DNA from: Vibrio rotiferianus CAIM 577 = LMG 21460
GTDB lineage: Bacteria; Pseudomonadota; Gammaproteobacteria; Enterobacterales; Vibrionaceae
DNA: 64,000 bases
Assembly: GCF_002741985.1 (NCBI RefSeq)
Contig: NZ_APHW01000105.1
Span: 1 to 64,000 of the forward strand
Direction: 5' to 3'
In this document: one piece after another, positions 54,255 through 62,123 of the stretch
Layout of the letters: the number at the start of each line of letters is the position of its first letter
Numbering within the stretch: the stretch's first letter is position 1
Made by a program: the position numbers and the translations under genes
The notes under the pieces: generated by a model
What the model saw: the letters and a program-made list of their open reading frames with translations, nothing else
What the model was told of the DNA's origin: nothing
Databases searched by the model: none

Positions 54255-56163
54255 CGGATAGACTCCTGGGAAGTAAAATTGGGCCTTGCTTCGAATAGTG
54301 ATATTTCCAAAAGTATTGGTCGGGATTTGTATTTTCACTAATTGCGAATAATTTCATGACGCCAAGTATGGTTTCGGCGAAAGCGTGTTTATAGCTGCGA
54401 AGTGAGCAACGTTTTTCAATTGGAAGTTCTAACAGGTGATAACCAATGCAGTTGACTGTTTGCATTCGGTTTTCTTTCAATTCATCAATGATATCTTGAA
54501 TACCATTTAATACCGCTTCGCTATTCAGGCTGAGCCACCTGCCTGTATCAACTGGTATTGTTTTGATTGCTTCAGCTAAGCTTAAGCTTCTTCCTAAGCG
54601 TTCAATGGCTGAAATCGCAACCGTTACCTTTCCTCTGGCTAGTCTTCTGGGTAATTGGTACATGAAATCACGTGGTACTAGTTGAGAGTAATTGCTGCAT
54701 TGAAGAATAAGACTTACGTTAAGGTCAGATTGCCAATCATCTCGCGTTGCAGGAGCCTTAATTTCATCTTTGGTATTGAGAGCCCACTCTCTTGTTAATC
54801 CTCGGTTTTCTGTGTGTAAGTTATGAATGCATACGGCAAAACTTTCTATTTTAAAGTTGGGAATTACTGTTTGTAGATTTCTCTCGAAGGCGTGCACGAA
54901 CCCATAAAATGCCGTCATAGAAGGTAATCCAATACTCACAGGAGTGTTCATGGCAGATGCACCAGAGATTTTAAGGTTTGGCAACAGTAAGTAATTTTCT
55001 TCGGTTCCCTCAGGCTTTGGGACCTCTTGAGGTGGTGATTGAATGATTGAACCTATAGAGTTGTAGATTAATTGAGTTAACTGGGGGTCATAAGCATAGC
55101 GACTTGCGAACTTTGTTTTCGCTAAGTCGGCATTGAAGCGTTCAGTTAATTCTTTTTTATTTGAGTACTCCCTTTCGCTAATTGTATTTAACCATTGAGT
55201 AAGCATTAGCCGAATGTTCTCGATGATGGATTTTCTTTTTTTGGCTAGTTTATTTGGTGAAATTATCCAATGGGTAGATTCTGTATATTCTCGTAGTGCC
55301 TTTACCGATTTTTTCGTGAGCCATTGTTCTGCATCAGTTAAATGATGGTGTTTGTATTTTTCTATCGGAGGTAATGAATGAATCATTCTGAAGTTACCAC
55401 CACAACTCATAGCCAGCGTTCCCATGTTTGTTGCTCGACTGAACCGAGTGAGTGAAGAAAATCGGTAGTGTTCTTTCAGTGTCTCATAACAATTATTTTG
55501 TATCGATTGGGATGTCACTGGTGACAATGAAATATATGAATCTTCATTATCCGGAAGAGATATCTGTGTCAGGTAATTTCTTGCTAACGGTGTGCTAATT
55601 TCATGTGGAGGAATAAGTGCCAGTTTTTTAGATATTTCTTTGGACGTTTTTACGTAACACCCGAGATTTTTCAAGATATTCCACAAAGGATGTTCAATAT
55701 CAGTGAGTAGTTCCCCTAAGAAGTGAACACGGTTATGCCAGATAAACTCGCTGGTTAAAAATGAGGATTTATTAACCTGACTTGAATCATTAGCATAAGC
55801 CCAATTACATCTTGCTAACTTACTTGAAGAGAGCATAAAAGGTGGTATATCACCCATAGGGATAGCTCGGATGATTCCACTTGCTCTGATGTCAGGGAAC
55901 TTGGGATTATGACTTTGACGGTATTTAACGGTCTTTAAACAGCTTAACCACCATTTTTCATCTCTAAGCTTTTCTTTACATTTACTTCGGTCAAGCAGCT
56001 CTTTTTGTTCTTTGACCGTATCTGTCAGGTTTATTAGTATGGTTAAAGCTTCGCTAGGGAAATCTGATATATCCACAGGAGGAGAAAGCGGTCGAAATGC
56101 TCTGCGTAAGTCTCGGTTGAGATCGTCCGTTTCGCTTTTTAGTATTTCTGCCAGTGTCCTCAT
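54241..56163 (-). CDS. cas8/5: Cas8/Cas5 fusion (Cascade PAM-recognition subunit)
   Basis: This 640-residue product is the fused Cas8-Cas5 typical of I-F3 CASTs; in ordinary type I-F, Csy1 and Csy2 are separate. The C-terminal third contains the Cas5 part (VAISAIERLGRSLSLAEAI, FAETILGVMKLFA). It caps the 5' end of the crRNA and reads the PAM. It starts immediately after the tniQ stop (TAA then ATG). I relied on order, length and similarity in pattern to the Tn6677 protein. Confidence 0.9.
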   Translation of the reverse strand: MRTLAEILKSETDDLNRDLRRAFRPLSPPVDISDFPSEALTILINLTDTVKEQKELLDRSKCKEKLRDEKWWLSCLKTVKYRQSHNPKFPDIRASGIIRAIPMGDIPPFMLSSSKLARCNWAYANDSSQVNKSSFLTSEFIWHNRVHFLGELLTDIEHPLWNILKNLGCYVKTSKEISKKLALIPPHEISTPLARNYLTQISLPDNEDSYISLSPVTSQSIQNNCYETLKEHYRFSSLTRFSRATNMGTLAMSCGGNFRMIHSLPPIEKYKHHHLTDAEQWLTKKSVKALREYTESTHWIISPNKLAKKRKSIIENIRLMLTQWLNTISEREYSNKKELTERFNADLAKTKFASRYAYDPQLTQLIYNSIGSIIQSPPQEVPKPEGTEENYLLLPNLKISGASAMNTPVSIGLPSMTAFYGFVHAFERNLQTVIPNFKIESFAVCIHNLHTENRGLTREWALNTKDEIKAPATRDDWQSDLNVSLILQCSNYSQLVPRDFMYQLPRRLARGKVTVAISAIERLGRSLSLAEAIKTIPVDTGRWLSLNSEAVLNGIQDIIDELKENRMQTVNCIGYHLLELPIEKRCSLRSYKHAFAETILGVMKLFAISENTNPDQYFWKYHYSKQGPILLPRSLSDEAS

Positions 56164-57351
56164 TTACCACCTCGACACATAGAAAGAGCGATTAAACTCA
56201 TCGGTCTGAAATTCTGAAAGCCAAAGACAATAAATATCGCCGAAATAATAGACATAATTTGTGTCGATTAAGATTCCCCGACTTTTAGGGTGTCGAGTTG
56301 GGATAAGAATCCGCTGTTCAACCATCGACGCTACCTGTTCCTTAGAACAGTTCAGCACGATACATATATCGGACGTATTCAGTCTCAGATTTGCCAGCCT
56401 TCCATCATTATCCCACAAGTGTGCTTCTAAATACTGAAAGAGTTCTTTCAAGATAATATTAGAGCGAAAGTTTCGGTCAGGAAGTTTAATCGAGCTAAAT
56501 AATATTTTGCCCAGAACATTTTTTATTCGTAATTCGGTATGACTAACGACGGCGTATTCAAAGCCGGTTTCGATTTCAGTTTCAATCATGTCGTGGAAGG
56601 AGTTTGGCCATTGTTCCCAAAAAGTCACAAATTTTTCAGAGTCACTGGTTTGAGTTGCCCCGAACATTTGAGACCACCAATGAATTAGCCCCCATCGGTA
56701 ACTCTGAGGAATAATTGGCAACGGATCCACATCGAAGCCGGACAACCAAGATGCGATTTTTACGCCACTTGAATCATCATGGACTTGAGCCGAAGCAATG
56801 ATGTCACCACATTCAGGGCAGATTCCTGACAAGCCTGCTGTTCGGTAATCATACGTTGATCCGCAAGTGCAGTGACTCACTAACTTAACATTATGTTCGT
56901 GACAATAATCGTAGCCGGAGAAATGCCATCGGTAATTCGCATATCCTTTTTCATGAAGACACATTGGGCAACATGGAACTGAGTCTTTAAGTAAAAGTGA
57001 GCGTGGAATAACTTCAGCACCACGTATTAGGGCAGTCGTTGATGGTGAGAACTTCATTTGGTTTCTATTCAATGCCATACCCAATAAATTGGCTGGTTCG
57101 TTGAATGTCATATGGCTGAGCTCAAGGAGAGCATTTGTTCGTGAAATAGAATGATTTTTAGATGAGTATGGGTTGATTTTACAGATGTTAGTTGGAAATG
57201 TTTGGAACTGCCTAGGGTTTTTGTCTATCAGGAAACGCTTGAGTGCTTCTAAAAATCGTTGGATATCATCGTAGCCATTTTTGTTGGCTACACGGATAAA
57301 AAAGCTTTCAAGGCTTTCATCTGGATAGGTTTTAGGACGTTGTAGGAGCAT
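56164..57351 (-). CDS. tniQ: TniQ (TnsD-like) target-selection adaptor
   Basis: This is a 395-residue TniQ-domain protein that joins Cascade and recruits TnsC. The N-terminus PKTYPDESLESFFIRVANKNG is the TniQ signature. Two zinc-binding clusters follow: CCPMCLHEKGYANYRWHFSGYDYCHEH (in part), and CTCGSTYDY with CPECGD. The length matches Tn6677 TniQ (about 398). It is followed directly by cas8/5. No separate TnsD- or TnsE-like gene is seen in the window, so both homing and spread would be RNA-guided. Confidence 0.93.
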   Translation of the reverse strand: MLLQRPKTYPDESLESFFIRVANKNGYDDIQRFLEALKRFLIDKNPRQFQTFPTNICKINPYSSKNHSISRTNALLELSHMTFNEPANLLGMALNRNQMKFSPSTTALIRGAEVIPRSLLLKDSVPCCPMCLHEKGYANYRWHFSGYDYCHEHNVKLVSHCTCGSTYDYRTAGLSGICPECGDIIASAQVHDDSSGVKIASWLSGFDVDPLPIIPQSYRWGLIHWWSQMFGATQTSDSEKFVTFWEQWPNSFHDMIETEIETGFEYAVVSHTELRIKNVLGKILFSSIKLPDRNFRSNIILKELFQYLEAHLWDNDGRLANLRLNTSDICIVLNCSKEQVASMVEQRILIPTRHPKSRGILIDTNYVYYFGDIYCLWLSEFQTDEFNRSFYVSRW

Positions 57352-57499
57352 TAGATATATTGAATTGCTGTGTTTAGTTTACTTTAGTTCATAAAATAGT
57401 TGATGAAAGTTCTTTTCTTGAAAATTTGTTATATATCACAGTGAGTTAGCATGGGTTTTGTTCATTGTGAAGTTCTGCGGTATAACAGTGCTCCTGTAA

Positions 57500-57958
57500 T
57501 TAAGGCAAATTTTCAAAACGGTACAATTGACTTTCTTTTATTTTTTCAATTAAATCAAATACTTTGCTGTACAGTGCTATTAATAAATACGTTAACCGAA
57601 GTGTCTTTTTTAGCGCAAGATTATTTTCATATTTTTGGACATACAATTGATATGCATCTTCAAAAACTCTGGTTTGAGGCTTCACTAACTCTCTGCAAAA
57701 TATAAGAAAATCACTCAATGTTTCTTTTTCATCTATACTTGTGGTTTTCTCAAATAGATCCCAACTATCCAGGCGTCCATGGGTGTACAGTTCACTAAGA
57801 GCATTACTTTCTTCAGTTTTTATGATTGTAATCCAATCATTGAGCAATGAAGTGTCTTTATATTCTTCATAAATTATTCGAGCTTCTGTGCCAATGAAGG
57901 CTAGCCGAGAGAGCTCTAAGCTAACGTGTGAATATCTAAAGTAGTTCTGTCTAAGCAT
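57500..57958 (-). CDS. Unknown protein upstream of tniQ, behind an Xre operator
   Basis: This is a 152-residue, mostly helical, charged protein (for example LRLTYLLIALYSKVFDLIEKIKES at the C-terminus) without signal, clear domain or catalytic motif that I recognise. It lies 148 bp upstream of tniQ on the same strand. A near-consensus promoter whose -10 sits in a 36-bp perfect palindrome lies 27-68 bp upstream. Its position suggests a regulator or accessory factor of the CAST, possibly the first gene of the tniQ-cas transcript. Confidence 0.65.
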   Translation of the reverse strand: MLRQNYFRYSHVSLELSRLAFIGTEARIIYEEYKDTSLLNDWITIIKTEESNALSELYTHGRLDSWDLFEKTTSIDEKETLSDFLIFCRELVKPQTRVFEDAYQLYVQKYENNLALKKTLRLTYLLIALYSKVFDLIEKIKESQLYRFENLP

Positions 57959-57984
57959 TGGTGTTCTTATCAGAGGTTGTCATA

Positions 57985-58020
57985 AATGCATATTGAGGAT
58001 TATAATCCTCAATATGCATT
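57985..58020. promoter_or_regulatory. Xre operator 3: 36-bp perfect palindrome with divergent promoters
   Basis: A perfect dyad centred at 58002/58003 has core GAGGATTATAATCCTC. Because TATAAT-type sequence is read on both strands, it serves two promoters: minus-strand -35 TTGAAC (58021-58026) with 16-bp spacing toward 57958, and plus-strand -35 TTGTCA (57977-57982) with 18-bp spacing toward 58111. The core is shared with operators 1 and 2. Confidence 0.75.
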
Positions 58021-58110
58021 GTTCAATATATTCTTCAGTTTGTTGAGGTATTGTACTAACTGTAGCTACTTAATGAGTTGATATAAAAGTTAATTTTGTT
58101 AGGAGTCGAT

Positions 58111-58416
58111 ATGTTTTATGTCGGTGTTAGTCATTATTACGCGACGGGTGAAGGCGTCACCATTTATGTCGCTAGCGGTAGCGAAGAAAGCATTCGGGAA
58201 TCGATTCCTGAGTACTTTCATCAAGGGCTCACTATTTTAACTCCCTCTGAGTGGCTAAAAGCAGCGGCAGGGGACTATGAGGATGAATACTATCAATCTG
58301 ATGCGGAGGTTCTTAAAGCCTATTTACCAGTGTTATGGAAGCAAATTGAAGAAAGAGCATTGGAAAGAGGGTGTTATCTGGATTTTTTCATGAAGCACCA
58401 TTTTAACTATGCCTAA
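58111..58416 (+). CDS. Unknown cargo protein
   Basis: This is a 101-residue acidic protein starting at ATG 58111 behind AGGAG; the frame also opens at TTG 58096. It begins MFYVGVSHYYATGEGVTIYV and has no signal or membrane segment. I do not recognise it. It is first in a plus-strand group of three small genes (58111, 58436, 58929) downstream of the divergent Xre-type promoter. Confidence 0.6.
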   Translation: MFYVGVSHYYATGEGVTIYVASGSEESIRESIPEYFHQGLTILTPSEWLKAAAGDYEDEYYQSDAEVLKAYLPVLWKQIEERALERGCYLDFFMKHHFNYA

Positions 58417-58435
58417 TGTGAAGTAGAGGATCTTA

Positions 58436-58927
58436 ATGAAGATTTTATATTTCGACATGCTTAGTTTGTTCTATTCGAATGAATATTTTCTCCGTAATGC
58501 AAGTGTACACGCCAAGTATAAAGAATGGTTCAATACTCGAACAAAGACTCTTTTAGAAATGGTGGAACCGGATTTTCAAGCTATCGACAAACTAAGAAAT
58601 GCAGCGTCAGAAGCGGGTCTACTTCTTTATCCTTTGGGAACTTGTTATGACCGAGCATATCTTATTGAACATGGTGTATTCTCCAGTGATGAATTAGCAC
58701 CGGAGACAGAGTTGCCCTTCAGGATGCAAATGGACGACAACAACTCTGTGCGTAGGATGATAGCTCACTCATATGGATTGAATGCTCAATGGTATGTCTG
58801 CGGAGAAATCGGTTCTGAGGAACTATTACAACCCTATCCAGAAAGTTACTTACGTTCAGAAGTTGGAAAGGGCGTCACTAGTCAACTCATCTCTAAAATA
58901 CGCGGCTTAAAATCAGCGGATTATTAA
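58436..58927 (+). CDS. Unknown cargo protein with possible HAD-like fold
   Basis: This is a 163-residue protein. The start MKILYFDMLSLFYS followed by VEPDFQAIDKLRNAASEAG resembles the N-terminal half of small HAD-type proteins found in RNA-repair contexts (family pattern xxLFxDIDGVL...). The usual DxDG nucleophile pair is FDM here, so the second Asp is missing and activity is doubtful. A cyclic-phosphate-processing receiver gene lies 800 bp away, which is why I mention the RNA-repair link. Low certainty. Confidence 0.5.
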   Translation: MKILYFDMLSLFYSNEYFLRNASVHAKYKEWFNTRTKTLLEMVEPDFQAIDKLRNAASEAGLLLYPLGTCYDRAYLIEHGVFSSDELAPETELPFRMQMDDNNSVRRMIAHSYGLNAQWYVCGEIGSEELLQPYPESYLRSEVGKGVTSQLISKIRGLKSADY

Positions 58928-58928
58928 A

Positions 58929-59249
58929 TTGACTTACGGAATAGTGTCGATATTTTTTAGAAAAAGACGAACTGTAGAGCAGATTTTAGCTTCCTTTGAA
59001 AGCGGAAATTGCACTGACGATTTTCCTTCTCTTGAAAGATTAAAGTTGTACGAACAGTGGAAACCAGGAACTGCACAAAAGATACTTGATGGGGTTTTAT
59101 CGTATCAAGAACTGCGCTTGCTGGTAGAACTACAAGAAGTTAAACAAGCGATTTATCATTCATACAAAAGACAATTGATATCTTTTTCGGTAAAAGTAGC
59201 AGCAATTTTTGCTGTAGAAGTTGTTGTATATATATCAACGTTTACATAG
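58929..59249 (+). CDS. Small membrane-anchored unknown protein
   Basis: This is a 106-residue product with a TTG start 1 base after the previous stop, so it is probably translationally coupled. It has a basic N-terminus (IFFRKRRTVEQI), a helical middle, and a C-terminal membrane helix (about 85-105, VKVAAIFAVEVVVYIS). I do not recognise the family. Confidence 0.5.
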   Translation: MTYGIVSIFFRKRRTVEQILASFESGNCTDDFPSLERLKLYEQWKPGTAQKILDGVLSYQELRLLVELQEVKQAIYHSYKRQLISFSVKVAAIFAVEVVVYISTFT

Positions 59250-59271
59250 AAGCAGCAGAGGATCTCCTAGT

Positions 59272-59568
59272 TCAATCTAACATACTTAATCGTTTAATAT
59301 TTGTGATACTGAATTCCATTTTCTGTCTTGCCGATGAATTAGCACTATGAACGCGGATTAAAGGTGGTTGAAAGCCTTGAGTTGCAACCGCCTCTTCAAT
59401 CCACAGGATCACGTCATAGCCCGTTCCATGTTCATCGTCTCCAAGATCATGATCGCGACTAATTTCAGTAACGATACCTTGCTTAAGTAAGTTAATGGCT
59501 TCCTCGGGCCAGTAAACTCTATGCCATCCTTCTGGAGTTTGCCGTTCATCATCGAGGTAGACTTTCAT
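59272..59568 (-). CDS. Cyclic-phosphate processing receiver-domain protein
   Basis: This is a 98-residue atypical receiver protein. YLDDERQTPEGWHRVYWPEEAI, the core DHDLGDDEHGTGYD and RVHSANSSARQKME match the cPPR receiver family, which is associated with RNA-repair systems and thought to process 2',3'-cyclic phosphate ends. It has no linked kinase. It is antisense to the surrounding cargo genes and looks like an independent cassette. The family identification is firm; the function is only predicted in the literature as I know it. Confidence 0.8.
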   Translation of the reverse strand: MKVYLDDERQTPEGWHRVYWPEEAINLLKQGIVTEISRDHDLGDDEHGTGYDVILWIEEAVATQGFQPPLIRVHSANSSARQKMEFSITNIKRLSMLD

Positions 59569-59784
59569 TTTAACTCCTTGTTTTTATGGGGGTGTTTGCT
59601 AAAATAATTCTGAAGTTAGTACTTTGATAACAAGCAGTTAGAGTCGTACACCATTAATTATCATAATTTCGATGAACTATGAGTTGCTTAGCCGTTTATA
59701 ACGACTTAAAACAGAATTTACACAAATAATCGGTAGTCAACAACGTGCCGTGATCGTAGATATTCGACATAAGAGAGTCTCTAT

Positions 59785-60088
59785 ATGAGTCGTAGCGTAA
59801 AAGTATTTTTGTATGGTGGTATATACCGGGATTCTTGTTGAAGATAGCTCTGGTTACACTTTTGAATATGATGAGAACTATAATGGTCCTCCCTTATCGA
59901 TAAGTCTCCCTGTGGCTAAGAAAAAATATCATAGCAAAGAGCTACATCCTTTCTTTCTATGTTTGGCTTCAGAAGGATGGCTTTTAAAGCAATACTCAAA
60001 GCATCAAAAAATTGACGAAAGAGATACATTTCAAATGTTATGCAACAACGGTAAAGACACGATTGGGGCTGTTACATTCGAGCTTTGA
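59785..60088 (+). pseudogene. HipA N-terminal (HipS-like) fragment with frameshift
   Basis: A frame starting at ATG 59785 gives MSRSVKVFLYG, the usual HipA start. It continues only if one base is skipped near 59815-59819, giving YTGILVEDSSGYTFEYDENY, LSISLPVAKK and FFLCLASEGWLLKQ, the HipA N-subdomain pattern. It then stops at GAVTFEL, where full HipA continues for about 330 residues. Without the frame change, a 91-residue protein could start at ATG 59813. It is either a remnant of hipA or a HipS-type small protein. No hipB or kinase part is nearby. Confidence 0.6.
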
Positions 60089-60217
60089 GTCGATGTGTGC
60101 GGGGGACGGATGATGCTGGATATAGAAATTGAGATGATTTTAGGTCAAAGATAACTGACGGCGATTAAATCGTTACTTAATGAACTGACTTTTTACACTG
60201 AGGAAGAAGTACCTAAT

Positions 60218-60616
60218 GTGGATGAACATGATGACGCGTTGTGTATTAACATCAACGGTTGGTGCTTTTACCCAATTTTCCAGTTCGATGAAAACTTGCA
60301 GATCCGCGAATGTCTTCAGCGGCGATTAAAAGAACTTCGTTTAGGACGAAATGACATCGATATAATGCTCTGGCTGCTAGCTAATAGAACAACATTAATG
60401 GTACGCGCGATTGCACCAACAGACTTAGTATCAAAGGCTTTAGATAGTGACGATTTCGAGGCGTATGACAGGTTAGTACGTGCTGAAGAGAAGCAAAGTG
60501 TTTATCTTACAGTCAGACCCGTTGAGATTCTCTATGATCCTGATTTTGAAGTGTTTATTGAGGATTCCTTTAATCCTGATTATCGGATTATTAAAGAGGT
60601 TGAGATTAAAATTTGA
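60218..60616 (+). CDS. MbcA/ParS/Xre-antitoxin-like protein
   Basis: This is a 132-residue frame from GTG 60218; it is open back to 60155 without a better start. The pattern GWCFYPIFQFDENLQI...LWLLANRTTLMVRAIAPTDLV resembles the toxin-binding (DUF2384-type) domain of MbcA/ParS antitoxins (YPxFQF, WL...N, P.dLL). It usually pairs with a RES-domain toxin, which is not present. The N-terminus may be damaged, since an upstream frame (from 60111) stops at 60152. Confidence 0.5.
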   Translation: MDEHDDALCININGWCFYPIFQFDENLQIRECLQRRLKELRLGRNDIDIMLWLLANRTTLMVRAIAPTDLVSKALDSDDFEAYDRLVRAEEKQSVYLTVRPVEILYDPDFEVFIEDSFNPDYRIIKEVEIKI

Positions 60617-60877
60617 CATCTTTAGCTGTACCGGGGATTACCAACCACCCGCGACATGCATGTGAACTTACCGACAATTCAGCTTAAAATTATGGGCTAT
60701 TGTATTGTCCTTAAAGACTATGAGTCGATATAAATATAACATTTAAGACGTTTGGCATTTTCAGTTCAAGGTTGGACTTCGCGTATACGGTGTAATAGTT
60801 TAGGGCAGGTGGTAGTGTTGCTCACTATTTCTTTAGGCTTCAGGTGACAAAGAGTGCGATGTATTACAGGAGTATAA
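60617..60877. other. Intergenic region with possible attC-like remnant
   Basis: The stretch 60745-60850 includes TTTGGCATTTTCAGTTCAA and TTTAGGCTTCAGGTG, which remind me of Vibrio integron attC repeats. The promoter and GGAG ribosome site of the TIR gene are at its right end. Confidence 0.3.
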
Positions 60878-61405
60878 ATGACTATTAAAGCAAGTGATTT
60901 ACGTTCAGCAGCTAGTCGTTCCGGAAGAGTTTTTGTAGCTAAATCACTTAATGAAGCTTTAGCCAAAAATCAGCAAACGGCTTTTTTATGCCATAGTCAC
61001 AAAGACCATGATCTAGCTAAAGGTCTTCAAATTCTAATGAAAGAGAATGGTTGGGACTTATACATAGACTGGGAAGACAGCGAAATGCCGAGTACTCCCA
61101 ACAAAGAAACTGCAAATATAATTAAGAAAAAAATTAAGACTACAGACTGGTTCTTGTTTTTAGCGACAGGTAATTCAACTCAATCACGTTGGTGCCCTTG
61201 GGAAATTGGTTTTGCAGATTCAGCCAAAGGTTATGAAAAGATATTGATTGTTCCTACGGCAGATGATTCTGGAAACTGGTATGGCAACGAATACCTTCAG
61301 CTATATAAAAGGATGGATGAAGGAAGTAACACACTAACGGGTAAGTTTGGGTATGCGGTGTTTGACGCAGGTACAAGTTCAGGGACTTGGGTAGAAAATC
61401 TTTAA
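60878..61405 (+). CDS. TIR-domain protein of the Thoeris-like cluster
   Basis: This 175-residue protein has a canonical TIR fold from about residue 32: AFLCHSHKDHDLAKGL (strand A and BB region), WDLYIDWEDSEMP, DWFLFLATGNSTQSRWCPWEIGFAD. The last holds the conserved Glu of catalytic TIRs in W-E-I-G. Such domains cleave NAD+ or make cyclic ADP-ribose signals. The N-terminal 30 residues have no known domain. It lies 11 bp before the ThsB-like gene, in one operon. Confidence 0.88.
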   Translation: MTIKASDLRSAASRSGRVFVAKSLNEALAKNQQTAFLCHSHKDHDLAKGLQILMKENGWDLYIDWEDSEMPSTPNKETANIIKKKIKTTDWFLFLATGNSTQSRWCPWEIGFADSAKGYEKILIVPTADDSGNWYGNEYLQLYKRMDEGSNTLTGKFGYAVFDAGTSSGTWVENL

Positions 61406-61416
61406 AGGAAACTAAA

Positions 61417-61902
61417 ATGGCTAAAATTCCTGTTTTTTACAGCTTTCATTTTGATAATGACGTAATGAGAGTTCAACAAATACGTAACATTGGTAGCATT
61501 GACGGTAACCCTCCAACCTCTCCAAATGAATGGGAAACACTCAAGCGTACTGGTAAGAAAGCGGTAGAGAACTGGATAGATCAAAATATGAAATACAAAC
61601 GATGTATTATTGTCTTGATCGGTAGCGAAACTGCTTCAAGACCATGGGTTGAACATGAAATTATCAAGGCATGGAATGACGGAAAAGCCCTGCTAGGTAT
61701 TCACATTCATAACCTAAAATGCCCTAGGAATGGAATTAGCAGGAAAGGAAGAAATCCGTTTGATCTGATTAAATTCACTGATGGTAGAGCAATGTCAAGT
61801 GTTGTGCCTTGTTACGATCCTAGCTCTGTCAATGCTTACCAGGACATAGCAGGTAATATTTCAAGCTGGATTGAACACGCCATTCGACATAAGGCAAATT
61901 GA
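61417..61902 (+). CDS. ThsB-like TIR protein (first copy)
   Basis: This is a 161-residue ThsB-family (DUF1863-type) TIR. The start FYSFHFDNDVMRVQQIRNIG is the ThsB hallmark (SFHxxxDxxRxxxVRN), and IIVLIGSETASRPWVEHEI contains the predicted catalytic Glu. I start at ATG 61417 behind AAAGGAAAC, not at the 61387 frame opening that overlaps the TIR gene. In Thoeris, ThsB senses phage and makes a cyclic ADP-ribose isomer. Confidence 0.88.
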   Translation: MAKIPVFYSFHFDNDVMRVQQIRNIGSIDGNPPTSPNEWETLKRTGKKAVENWIDQNMKYKRCIIVLIGSETASRPWVEHEIIKAWNDGKALLGIHIHNLKCPRNGISRKGRNPFDLIKFTDGRAMSSVVPCYDPSSVNAYQDIAGNISSWIEHAIRHKAN

Positions 61903-62123
61903 GATGCTTGTGACTGTATTTAATTCAAATTAAAAGCAACAACAACTTAAGTTATGCGACTTATCCCATTGATTTTTAATAATTAATATGGATTTTGCGG
62001 ATTTTAAGCCACTCAATGTTTAATGGGTTCGTATTACATAACGAGCGCTTACAACATATTTCACAGTGTTCTGTAGTCGCTGCGGGTGAGGGGTATTGTC
62101 AATGAAACGAATTGGAGTAAGGG
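61903..62123. other. AT-rich spacer inside the Thoeris-like cluster
   Basis: I see no gene. It may contain a separate promoter for the second half of the cluster, whose GC content is visibly higher. Confidence 0.4.

Noticed and set aside
52216..56163. Ordinary adaptive CRISPR-Cas system
   Set aside because: There is no cas1, cas2 or cas3. The Cas8/Cas5 fusion together with tniQ and tnsABC identifies a transposon-associated I-F3 complex instead.
57451..57705. Plus-strand 84-residue frame
   Set aside because: It overlaps the 57500-57958 minus-strand gene, has Cys/Phe/Leu-rich shadow composition, and has no promoter or ribosome site.
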